This document shows, piece by piece, positions 24,525-31,766 of a DNA stretch of 31,777 nucleotides. The stretch covers positions 1 through 31,777 of the forward strand of contig SCTS01000004.1 of NCBI GenBank assembly GCA_004322365.1, read 5' to 3'. Positions within the stretch are counted from its first letter, which is position 1, and each line of letters opens with the position of its first letter. The notes below the pieces were generated by a model. That model was not told where the DNA came from and ran no database searches. It saw only the letters and a program-made list of their open reading frames with translations. The translations under genes were made by a program, and so were the position numbers. Origin of the DNA: Patescibacteria group bacterium (GTDB lineage: Bacteria; Patescibacteria; Paceibacteria; UBA9973; UBA2103).

Positions 24525-25412
24525 ATGGCTTCCCGGCACCTATCTCGATCCCATGTTCTCCAAACGCTTTTTGAGTGTGATGCTCAAGGTGCCTTTGTCA
24601 TTGATTCAGCACGTACAATACTTGCCCGCAACTTAAAAGATTTTGCAGAAGGGGATTCTGATGGCCCTTTTGCAGAGTCACTCCTTGATGGCATTCTTGC
24701 AAAGCAATCTGAGATTGATGCAGTCATGGCAACGTCTGCACCACAGTGGCCACTTGATAAAATTGCTCCTATTGATAGAAACATACTTCGCATCGGACTG
24801 TACGAACTTCTTTTTGGAGACAAGAATGCAGTGCCACCAAAGGTTGCATTGAATGAAGCAATTGAACTTGCTAAATCGTATGGCTCTGACTCAAGTGGAA
24901 AATTTGTGAATGGCGTTCTTGGGGCAGTCTATCGCTCCATTGGGAGTCCAGGGAAAGATGACATGCCGAAAGACTCCACACCACTTCCGCATGAACATTT
25001 AGGCGGTGTTGTGCTCACCACTATGGTGGATGACAAAGTGCAAGTTGCACTTGTTCTTGATGCATTTGATCGCTGGACACTCCCAAAAGCAAAATGCGCC
25101 GAAGATGAATTGTCAGATTCTGCAGCGAAGCGTGCAATGAAAGAAGATTTTGGTATTGAAGCAGAAATAAAAGCGGTCTTAGGTGAGCATGAGTTTATTG
25201 CCCATGACCCAAGTCTTGGGCGTGTGGTTCGCACCGTTGGTTATTTCCTCGTGTCTACACCCGAGGCAGTTCCGCTCACTGCTCCAATTTCTGGTGGCAT
25301 CAAAGACGCTCGATGGTTTTCTGAGGATGCACTAAGTAGTGTATCTATTTATGAAGATCTTTTGGAGATGATACAGTCGGGTATACAAGAAACAAAACGA
25401 CTATGGCTATAA
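24525..25412 (+). CDS. nusB: NusB antitermination factor fused to a degenerate Nudix domain
   Basis: 295 residues. Residues 1-140 are NusB-like: SRSHVLQTLFECD, then DKIAPIDRNILRIGLYELLF, VPPKVALNEAIELAKSYGSDSSGKFVNGVLGAVYR. NusB binds boxA RNA with S10 and supports rRNA antitermination. After a short linker, residues about 158-290 look like a Nudix hydrolase domain. The Nudix box (GX5EX7REUXEEXGU) is only partly kept: A189 for Gly, E195, R203, A204 for the first Glu, E207, D208, G210. Loss of one metal-binding Glu makes catalysis doubtful; it may be a ligand-sensing domain. The single ORF has no break. It overlaps rnc by 10 nt. Array D lies directly upstream. Confidence 0.88.
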   Translation: MASRHLSRSHVLQTLFECDAQGAFVIDSARTILARNLKDFAEGDSDGPFAESLLDGILAKQSEIDAVMATSAPQWPLDKIAPIDRNILRIGLYELLFGDKNAVPPKVALNEAIELAKSYGSDSSGKFVNGVLGAVYRSIGSPGKDDMPKDSTPLPHEHLGGVVLTTMVDDKVQVALVLDAFDRWTLPKAKCAEDELSDSAAKRAMKEDFGIEAEIKAVLGEHEFIAHDPSLGRVVRTVGYFLVSTPEAVPLTAPISGGIKDARWFSEDALSSVSIYEDLLEMIQSGIQETKRLWL

Positions 25413-26125
25413 CTGACGCTCACAAAAAAGCTCGCGCACAATTTGAAGCTCGCGCTGGCATCTCGTTCAAAAACCCGATGTTTATCGATACTGCTTTTAC
25501 GCACCGCTCGTACATTAATGAGTCCCGTTCGTCGGTAACTCCAGCATCTCACGGTGAACACAACGAACGTCTTGAATTTTTAGGAGATGCAGTACTCGAG
25601 CTTGCGGTGACTGACCACCTATTTCGTGCGTATCCCGATTCAAACGAAGGCGATCTCACTAACTACCGTGCCGCTCTTGTGAATGCAGTAATGCTTGCAG
25701 ATATTGCAGAGAGTCTTGGAGTAAATGATTGTTTACTTCTTTCAAAGGGAGAAGCGCGCGACCTTGGTCGCGCTAGGGCAACCATTCTTGCGAATGCTTT
25801 TGAAGCAATTGTAGGTGCACTTTATATGGACCAAGGGTACCAAGGTGCTGCTGATTTCATAAACCGACACGTTATTACTCGTATGCCAGAAGTCTTGGCA
25901 ACGGGCGCATGGAGAGATGCAAAGAGTGAATTCCAAGAATTTGCACAAGCGAAATACGGTATGACTCCCAAATACGAAACGGTGCGTGCAGAAGGCCCTG
26001 ACCACGATAAAGAGTTCGTAGTATCAGTGTCCGTTGGAGATATCGAGTTAGCTCAAGGGGAAGGGAAGTCAAAACAAGAAGCTGAGCAGAACGCTGCCAA
26101 AAAAGCACTGCTGGAGAAAGACTAG
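25403..26125 (+). CDS. rnc: Ribonuclease III
   Basis: Cuts double-stranded RNA (rRNA precursors, structured mRNAs). 240 residues. Signature ERLEFLGDAVLEL (55-67) with E58 and D62; E134 in ILANAFEAIVGAL. The position that is Asp in E. coli (ILADTVEALIG, D114) is Asn here (N131). The C-terminal double-stranded RNA-binding domain has GEGKSKQEAEQNAAKKAL. Start ATG 25403 overlaps the preceding gene by 10 nt, so translation is probably coupled. Confidence 0.95.
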   Translation: MAITDAHKKARAQFEARAGISFKNPMFIDTAFTHRSYINESRSSVTPASHGEHNERLEFLGDAVLELAVTDHLFRAYPDSNEGDLTNYRAALVNAVMLADIAESLGVNDCLLLSKGEARDLGRARATILANAFEAIVGALYMDQGYQGAADFINRHVITRMPEVLATGAWRDAKSEFQEFAQAKYGMTPKYETVRAEGPDHDKEFVVSVSVGDIELAQGEGKSKQEAEQNAAKKALLEKD

Positions 26126-26165
26126 AAGAAGGTTTAGGCGATGCTTCATCGGATCCGCAGGGATC

Positions 26166-26239
26166 ATCTAGGGACTAGGTTTTAGCTTTTATTATTCAAG
26201 ATTTAAGCTAGCACCTAGAAGCTAGAACCTAGAAGCTTT
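26166..26239. repeat. Heptamer array E between rnc and smc (inverted pair)
   Basis: The left part (TCTAGGG, ACTAGGT, TTTAGCT) and the right part (26206-26239: AAGCTAG, CACCTAG, AAGCTAG, AACCTAG, AAGCTTT) have opposite polarity. The right part ends 7 nt before the smc -10 box. Upstream, 26139-26166 contains two short hairpins (GATG-ctt-CATC and GATCC-gcag-GGATC). Confidence 0.8.
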
Positions 26240-26246
26240 CGGCTGT

Positions 26247-26252
26247 TATAAT
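26247..26252 (+). promoter_or_regulatory. Perfect TATAAT -10 for smc, leaderless
   Basis: TATAAT ends 6 nt before the smc ATG (26259). The -35 position falls in heptamer array E. Confidence 0.6.
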
Positions 26253-26258
26253 CTCTGA

Positions 26259-28439
26259 ATGCATCTTACTCGTCTCGACATTGCAGGCTTTAAATCTTTT
26301 GCAAAAAAGACCAGCTTTGATTTCAATACATCGGTTGTTGCCATAGTGGGTCCGAACGGCTCGGGTAAATCTAACGTTGCCGAGGCGGTTCGTTTTGTAT
26401 TGGGTGAACAGTCTATGAAGTCTATGCGTGGGAAGCGCGGAGAAGACTTGATTTGGAATGGCTCCGCCACAACGCCTCGAGCTAACCGTGCATCTGTTGC
26501 TATAACCTTTGACAATGCATCGCGCTTTTTGAATTTAGACTTTGATGAGGTAGTTATTGAGCGAATAGTGCACCGTGACGGTGTAAATGAGTATCGTTTA
26601 AACGGTAGTCAGGTGCGCCTTAAAGACATCCTAGAATTACTCGCAGGAGCAAATATTGGTGCCACGGGGCATCACATAATTTCGCAGGGTGAAGCTGACA
26701 AAATACTTTCTGCACCTCCGAAGGAGCGAAGGGAAATGCTGGAGGATGCGCTTGGTTTAAAGGCGTACCAGTACAAGCTTGAAGAATCTTCACGCAAGCT
26801 CGAAAAAACCGAAGAGAACATGCGACAAGTGGAGGCGCTTCGCAGGGAAATCGCTCCACACCTACGCTTCCTCAAAAAACAAGTTGAGAAAGTCGAAAAG
26901 GCCGAAGTCTTGCGTGCGTCCGCAGTTGTTCGTTTTCAGGCATATTTTAAAAGAGAAGAGGCATATTTAAAAACTGCAGGTGGAGGGTTTGAAAGTGAAC
27001 TGTTAGAGAAGAGAAAAGAGCTTGCAGACATTGCGAATAAAGTAGCTGAAGCAAAACAAGCGCTCGCACATTCTGAAGAAGATAAGCGTGGTGGAGCAAT
27101 TCTTGAAATATCAGGTGCACTTGATGATGCAAGAAGTAAGCGAGCTGATGCGCTTCGCAAAGCCTCACGCCTTGAAGGTCAGATTGAAGCAATGGAGCGC
27201 ACGATGAGTAATGCAAGTATTCCTCTCGGAGAAGTGTCTCGTTTAGTTGAAGAGGGTGAGAGAGCGCTTAGTGGATTTTCAAATACTCCTATTCAGGAAG
27301 TGCTTTCATTTTTCCGTGAGTACTTCAGTAGATTTAAAGCACTTACTGCACAAATGGCAGAAGATTCGAATGATGTCGCACTTTTGAAGCGTGAGCGCGA
27401 GCTTGCGGTGAATACTGAAAAAGAATGCATACAAAGAGAAACGGAACTCGGAGAGTCGTTGGAAAAAATAAGAGCAGAGCTTGATAGCGCTCGAACGAAC
27501 GAGCGAGAAAAAGAGCGAGCATTGTTTAGTCTTGCTACCGCAGAGCGCGAAGTGCGTCATCGTATAAATATTCTAGAAGGTGAAATAGGTCGACTCGGAC
27601 TTGAAAAGGCAGAGTTTGAACGAGATTTACTGGAGGCGGGTACTCTTATTGGTAGAGAGGTTCTTTTGTATCCTGATGCCGATGTCTCTTTGTTGGCGTC
27701 ACGCGATGAACAGGTAGAAGAGAAGCGTCAACTTGAAAAGACGAAGATTCGTCTTGAGGAAATGGGCACAGGTGCAAGTGCTGATGTGCTGAAAGAGCAT
27801 AAAGAAGTGAGCGAGCGAGAGGCATTTCTAGAGCATGAACTTGCCGATCTTGGCACTGCTTCGGTTTCCTTGAAAGGTCTTATTCAAAACCTTGAAGCTG
27901 AGCTCAGTGTTCGTTTCAAAGAGGGAATTGATGCTATCAATGCCGAATTTACTAAACTCTTTGCGTTGATGTTTGATGGAGGCTCAGCATCACTCGTGCG
28001 TGTTGAAGAGCCAGTGCGGAAAGTAAAGGGCAATTTTGATGAAGATACTACAGAAGAAGTTACGGAAGAATCTGAAGAAACATCTGCAGGGATTGATATT
28101 TCGCTCTCGATTCCCCGTAAGCGTGTTAAAAGTTTAGTGATGCTCTCAGGTGGCGAAAGGACGCTCACTTCAATTGCACTTATTTTTGCAATGTCGTCAG
28201 TTAATCCGCCGCCGTTTTTGATGCTGGATGAAACCGATGCGGCGCTCGATGAGTCTAATAGTCGCAGGTACGGTGACATGGTGGAAGCGCTCTCAAAAAA
28301 ATCCCAACTCGCCATCATTACGCATAATCGCGAAACCATGTCGCGTGCAGGAATCCTCTACGGCATCACTATGGGCAATGACGGCGTGTCGAAGGTGTTG
28401 TCAGTCAAATTGGAAGAGGCAGTGAAAGTCGCCAAGTAA
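26259..28439 (+). CDS. smc: Miniature SMC-like chromosome protein without hinge domain
   Basis: 726 residues, against about 1150-1200 for bacterial SMC. The N-terminal ATPase half is typical: LTRLDIAGFKSFA, Walker A GPNGSGKS (31-38), FVLGEQSMKSMRGKRGEDLI. The C-terminal half has the ABC signature LSGGERTLTS (629-638), Walker B with D657-E658 (FLMLDETDAALDE) and a D/H-loop (IITHNRE). Between them are two coiled-coil stretches (about 170-320 and 370-560) joined at about 320-365; the globular hinge of about 120 residues, with its conserved glycines, is not seen. The frame is continuous, so this is not a frameshift. No scpA or scpB is in the window. It is followed by malic enzyme after 17 nt. RecN and SbcC were considered; the N-terminus fits SMC best. 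Confidence 0.85.
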   Translation: MHLTRLDIAGFKSFAKKTSFDFNTSVVAIVGPNGSGKSNVAEAVRFVLGEQSMKSMRGKRGEDLIWNGSATTPRANRASVAITFDNASRFLNLDFDEVVIERIVHRDGVNEYRLNGSQVRLKDILELLAGANIGATGHHIISQGEADKILSAPPKERREMLEDALGLKAYQYKLEESSRKLEKTEENMRQVEALRREIAPHLRFLKKQVEKVEKAEVLRASAVVRFQAYFKREEAYLKTAGGGFESELLEKRKELADIANKVAEAKQALAHSEEDKRGGAILEISGALDDARSKRADALRKASRLEGQIEAMERTMSNASIPLGEVSRLVEEGERALSGFSNTPIQEVLSFFREYFSRFKALTAQMAEDSNDVALLKRERELAVNTEKECIQRETELGESLEKIRAELDSARTNEREKERALFSLATAEREVRHRINILEGEIGRLGLEKAEFERDLLEAGTLIGREVLLYPDADVSLLASRDEQVEEKRQLEKTKIRLEEMGTGASADVLKEHKEVSEREAFLEHELADLGTASVSLKGLIQNLEAELSVRFKEGIDAINAEFTKLFALMFDGGSASLVRVEEPVRKVKGNFDEDTTEEVTEESEETSAGIDISLSIPRKRVKSLVMLSGGERTLTSIALIFAMSSVNPPPFLMLDETDAALDESNSRRYGDMVEALSKKSQLAIITHNRETMSRAGILYGITMGNDGVSKVLSVKLEEAVKVAK

Positions 28440-28456
28440 TTCATCGCTTTTGCATC

Positions 28457-29602
28457 ATGGACATATACGAAGAATCACTCGCATTTCATAAAAAAAACAA
28501 AGGCAAGATAGCACTTGCCTCCAAGGTTCCACTCAATGATAGGCACGATTTGTCGCTTGCCTATACACCAGGGGTAGCCGGTGCGAGCAGAGAAATCGCT
28601 AAGAATCCTGAGGCCGTCTGGGAAGTTACTTCCCGTGGTAATTGGGTTGCGGTGGTGACTGATGGCTCTGCAGTGCTGGGGCTTGGCAATATAGGACCTC
28701 GGGCGGCGTTACCAGTCATGGAAGGGAAATGCGTGCTTTTTAAGAAGTTTGCTGACATTGATGCATTTCCAATTGTCCTGAAGACGCAGGACGTTGATAC
28801 TTTTGTGAATACCGTCAAAGAACTTTCTTTTTCATTTGGCGCTATTAATCTTGAAGATATTTCAGCACCTCGTTGTTTTGAAATTGAAGAAAGACTCAAA
28901 GCAGAACTGGATATTCCTGTTATGCACGATGATCAGCATGGCACCGCCATTGTTGTCTCGGCAGGTCTTACGAACGCATTTAAAATAACCGGCAGTTCTT
29001 TTGAGAATACAAAGATACTCATCAATGGTGCGGGTGCTGCAGGCGTAGCGATATTGAAAATGCTCGTCTCCCTTGGTGCAAAGGATATTTTGATTGCCGA
29101 CAGTAAAGGAATTATTAGTGCCGATAGAACAGATCTTTCTCCAATAAAAAAGAATCTTCTTGCGCTAACTAAACCGCATGAGATTCACGGAACACTTTCA
29201 GACGGCATTAAAGATAGAGAAGTTTTTATCGGTGTGAGTGTCGGCGATGTCCTCACTAAAGAAATGGTGATGTCTATGGCAAAAGATCCTATTATTTTTG
29301 CTCTCGCAAACCCTACGCCTGAAATAATGCCCGATGTTGCAAAAGAAGCAGGTGCATTCATTGTTGCCAGCGGTAGAAGTGACTTTCCAAATCAGGTTAA
29401 TAATGTTTTATCCTACCCGGGGGTTTTTCGAGGGGCACTCAATGCCCGTGCTCCACAAATTACTGACGCTATGAAGCTCTCCGCAGTAAGTGCACTTGCC
29501 AGCTGTGTTCCAAGCCCATCTCCTGATTGCATCATCCCTGATGTGTTTGACACGAGCGTTGTCGAAGTTATTGCCCGTGCAGTTGCAAAAGTATCTACGT
29601 AA
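28457..29602 (+). CDS. NAD(P)-dependent malic enzyme (malate to pyruvate + CO2)
   Basis: 381 residues, short bacterial/archaeal form. Y36 in LAYTPGVA and K91 in MEGKCVLFKKFADIDAFPI fit the catalytic pair; metal ligands are in NLEDISAPRCFEIE (E133, D134) and HDDQHGTA (D158). The Rossmann motif GAGAAG is at 191-196, and SRSDFPNQVNN-like (GRSDFPNQVNNVLSYPG) is typical. NAD versus NADP cannot be decided. It lies 17 nt after smc and 11 nt before glutamate dehydrogenase, in one apparent operon. Confidence 0.94.
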   Translation: MDIYEESLAFHKKNKGKIALASKVPLNDRHDLSLAYTPGVAGASREIAKNPEAVWEVTSRGNWVAVVTDGSAVLGLGNIGPRAALPVMEGKCVLFKKFADIDAFPIVLKTQDVDTFVNTVKELSFSFGAINLEDISAPRCFEIEERLKAELDIPVMHDDQHGTAIVVSAGLTNAFKITGSSFENTKILINGAGAAGVAILKMLVSLGAKDILIADSKGIISADRTDLSPIKKNLLALTKPHEIHGTLSDGIKDREVFIGVSVGDVLTKEMVMSMAKDPIIFALANPTPEIMPDVAKEAGAFIVASGRSDFPNQVNNVLSYPGVFRGALNARAPQITDAMKLSAVSALASCVPSPSPDCIIPDVFDTSVVEVIARAVAKVST

Positions 29603-29613
29603 AATCAATACCT

Positions 29614-30888
29614 ATGAATGCATTTGATCAATATAGTTCACATGTACAGCGGGTTACCGAGCTCCTCAAGCTCTCCCCAGAAGAATTTAAGGTGCTTTTG
29701 GAGCCCGACCGCATTATTGAAAAAAAACTTAGAGTTACGGTAGGGGGAGTTGCGGTTGAGCTACCTGCATACCGTGTTCAGTTTTCAAATGCGAGAGGTC
29801 CCTACAAGGGTGGTATTCGGTTCCATCCAGAGGCGGACTTGGACGAAGTAAAAGCGCTGGCCGCTATGATGGCAATCAAATGCGCAGTTGTTGGTATTCC
29901 TATGGGTGGAGGAAAAGGTGGGGTGACATTCGATCCAAAGTCAGCCACTCCCGAAGAAATTAAAATGATATCGCGAGCGTTCGTTGGTGCGATGCATGAG
30001 CACCTAGGGCCTGGAAAAGATGTGCCCGCGCCTGATGTGTATACCAACGCTGAAGTTATGGGCGTGATGCTCGATGAGTATGAAAAAATCTTGGGACGTA
30101 GCGCTCCCGCAACATTCACTGGCAAACCTCTTTCTTTGGGCGGTATTCCTGGGCGAGACACCGCAACTGCAATGGGAGGTGTATTTGTTCTTGAAGCCTA
30201 TCTCCAAGAAAATAAATTAACCACAAAAGGTCTTCGTGTTGCAGTTCATGGCTTTGGGAACGCTGGGGCAACGGTTGCCACACTTTTGTACGAGCGAGGA
30301 TTTAAAATAGTCGGCATCGCTGACTCAAAAGGTTCGGTGATGAGTCAGCAGGGCCTCAATCCTGAAGTATTCATTGCTATAAAAAATAATCACCAGTCGA
30401 TTCGCGATGTCTATTGTAAAGGTGCTGTGTGCGATGAGGGCAAGTTACAAGCAGAAGGTGTCACCTTAGGTGAGTCGAACGATGTTCTAGTAATGGATAC
30501 CGATGTTCTTATTCCAGCTGCCTTAGATGGTGTTATTACGAAAGAGGTAGCATCTCAAATTAAAGCAAAGGTGGTGGTTGAGCTTGCCAATGGTCCAACG
30601 ACTGCAGAAGGGGATTTGGAACTCGAGAGACGGGGTATTTCAGTCATACCTGATGTCCTTGCAAACGCAGGAGGTGTGACGGTTTCCTATTTCGAATGGA
30701 TACAAGGTAGAACGGGCAAAATGTTAAAAAGAGACGAAGTGAATGAATCATTAAAAGAAGTGATGCATGCCGCATGGAGTGATGTCTCCAAGATTGCGAC
30801 TGAGCATGGAGTGCACTATCGACTTTCTGCGTTTGTTCTGGCCACTAAAAGAATTTTGCAGGCAAAGCGTGACAGGGGTTTACTTTAG
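29614..30888 (+). CDS. gdhA: Glutamate dehydrogenase
   Basis: Interconverts glutamate and 2-oxoglutarate + ammonia with NAD(P). 424 residues, hexameric type. K65 (ARGPYKGGIRFHP), K101 (PMGGGKGGVTFDP) and D141 (VPAPDVYTNAEVM) are the expected substrate and catalytic residues; Rossmann motif GFGNAG is at about 214-219. The end, YFEWIQGR...VNESLKEVM, is typical. Together with malic enzyme it can feed or drain 2-oxo acids and balance NAD(P)H in an organism that probably lacks a full TCA cycle (inference). Confidence 0.95.
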   Translation: MNAFDQYSSHVQRVTELLKLSPEEFKVLLEPDRIIEKKLRVTVGGVAVELPAYRVQFSNARGPYKGGIRFHPEADLDEVKALAAMMAIKCAVVGIPMGGGKGGVTFDPKSATPEEIKMISRAFVGAMHEHLGPGKDVPAPDVYTNAEVMGVMLDEYEKILGRSAPATFTGKPLSLGGIPGRDTATAMGGVFVLEAYLQENKLTTKGLRVAVHGFGNAGATVATLLYERGFKIVGIADSKGSVMSQQGLNPEVFIAIKNNHQSIRDVYCKGAVCDEGKLQAEGVTLGESNDVLVMDTDVLIPAALDGVITKEVASQIKAKVVVELANGPTTAEGDLELERRGISVIPDVLANAGGVTVSYFEWIQGRTGKMLKRDEVNESLKEVMHAAWSDVSKIATEHGVHYRLSAFVLATKRILQAKRDRGLL

Positions 30889-30912
30889 TGAGAGTGGTTT
30901 GAAAAATCATAA

Positions 30913-30940
30913 TTGACAAGTGTGATATTTTTGATACCAT
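30913..30940 (+). promoter_or_regulatory. Promoter after gdhA
   Basis: TTGACA (30913-30918), 16-nt spacer, TACCAT (30935-30940), 7 nt to an ATG at 30948. Leaderless start predicted. Confidence 0.55.
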
Positions 30941-30947
30941 TTCCTTA

Positions 30948-31037
30948 ATGACTAAAGCGATAGCCATTGACCTCAAGCCAACGGGCATCATCAGTGCTGT
31001 CGCTTTCTATTTCTTCGGTTTTTATTTCTGGGCCTAA
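30948..31037 (+). CDS. 29-residue aromatic-rich peptide (leader peptide or membrane microprotein)
   Basis: ATG 30948 to TAA 31037, 7 nt after a TTGACA-type promoter. The last 11 residues (AFYFFGFYFWA) contain eight Phe, Tyr or Trp. The stop codon is the loop of a 10-bp hairpin (31024-31047). This is the layout of an attenuator leader peptide, though the downstream genes are not aromatic-amino-acid genes. Another reading is a single-pass membrane microprotein with its own terminator. Coding potential of such a short ORF is uncertain. Confidence 0.4.
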   Translation: MTKAIAIDLKPTGIISAVAFYFFGFYFWA

Positions 31038-31050
31038 GCCCAGAAATTTT
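31024..31050 (+). terminator. Hairpin overlapping the stop of the 29-residue ORF
   Basis: Arms 31024-31033 (ATTTCTGGGC) and 31038-31047, loop ctaa containing the TAA, followed by TTT. It may be a terminator or attenuator. Confidence 0.7.
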
Positions 31051-31096
31051 CACATAACAGTAATAGTTCCTTTTACCACCAATCTAATTTTTTCCT

Positions 31097-31210
31097 ATGT
31101 CTGAAAGAAATCCAATACGAACTCGTTCGTTCGATCCTGTGTGCTGGTGCATACGCACAGACATTGGTCGCATTAAGGATCCTCAGTGTCCAAAACACAA
31201 AGGAAAGTAG
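31097..31210 (+). CDS. Tiny CxC...C...H protein 1 (37 residues)
   Basis: Starts MSERNPIRTRSF and has C16-W-C18, D22, G24, then D-P-Q-C31-P-K-H34. Three cysteines and a histidine with CxC-x12-CxxH spacing could bind one zinc or iron. Basic overall. TAATTT at 31085-31090, 6 nt before the ATG, may be a -10. The next small protein has the same motif order, which supports both as real genes. Function unknown. Confidence 0.55.
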   Translation: MSERNPIRTRSFDPVCWCIRTDIGRIKDPQCPKHKGK

Positions 31211-31267
31211 TTCCCATCTTACTCAGTGAATTAAAAATAGCCCCTTACATAATTAATCTTTTTCTCT

Positions 31268-31393
31268 ATGTCATTTCATTCTATTGATCAAGGATTCTTT
31301 CAGCCTCCACGACCCTGCATCTGCACTCGCGATGATTATGGTTTCTTAATTAGAAACCCTAAATGTGAAGCAAATCACAGGACAGGGTGGTAA
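31268..31393 (+). CDS. Tiny CxC...C...H protein 2 (41 residues), related to protein 1
   Basis: Starts MSFHSIDQGFFQPPRP and has C17-I-C19, D23, G25, N-P-K-C33, H37. It aligns with protein 1 as CxC-x3-D-x-G-x(4-5)-[DN]-P-x-C-x(2-3)-H. Likely a paralogue from duplication. TAATCT lies 8 nt before the ATG. Function unknown. Confidence 0.55.
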   Translation: MSFHSIDQGFFQPPRPCICTRDDYGFLIRNPKCEANHRTGW

Positions 31394-31404
31394 TTGTTAT
31401 CCGT

Positions 31405-31620
31405 ATGTCACTTCATCGTAATTACGAACTAGTGAGTCGACCCTCCTGTTCTGGTGTTGAGAGATCTTCCTCTAAACATAACGGTATCTATCAACAGATA
31501 GGAGTAGATAATCATGGCCGAAAGATATTTTCGGGTCATTGTAAGCTCTGCGGGTGTTCATTAGGTCAATTCTATCGCCACGAAATTCCACCGTTCCGTA
31601 AGGTTATATCAATCTCTTAA
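31405..31620 (+). CDS. Small protein with CKLCGC zinc-knuckle-like motif (71 residues)
   Basis: ATG 31405 chosen over an in-frame GTG at 31387 that overlaps the previous gene. It starts MSLHRNYELVSR, like the MS start of its neighbours. H45-C46-K-L-C49-G-C51 could bind a metal; C15 is also present. The C-terminus is basic and hydrophobic. It lies 11 nt after protein 2 and probably belongs to the same group. Family not recognised. Confidence 0.5.
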   Translation: MSLHRNYELVSRPSCSGVERSSSKHNGIYQQIGVDNHGRKIFSGHCKLCGCSLGQFYRHEIPPFRKVISIS

Positions 31621-31735
31621 TGTTTTGAAACGGATGAACTTGTGCAGTAATAATCTTTATCTGAGTTTACACACAGGCAAGTATTGCTCTGAAGTTTTTT
31701 CGTATTTTAGTTTCAATGTATTTTCTCTAGCAACA

Positions 31736-31766
31736 AATTGGGCGTAACTCGCGCCCAATTCTTTTT
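31736..31766 (+). terminator. Terminator of the small Cys-rich cluster
   Basis: Stem AATTGGGCG (31736-31744) with CGCCCAATT (31752-31760), 7-nt loop, then CTTTTT. The spacer 31621-31735 shows no gene. Confidence 0.85.
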
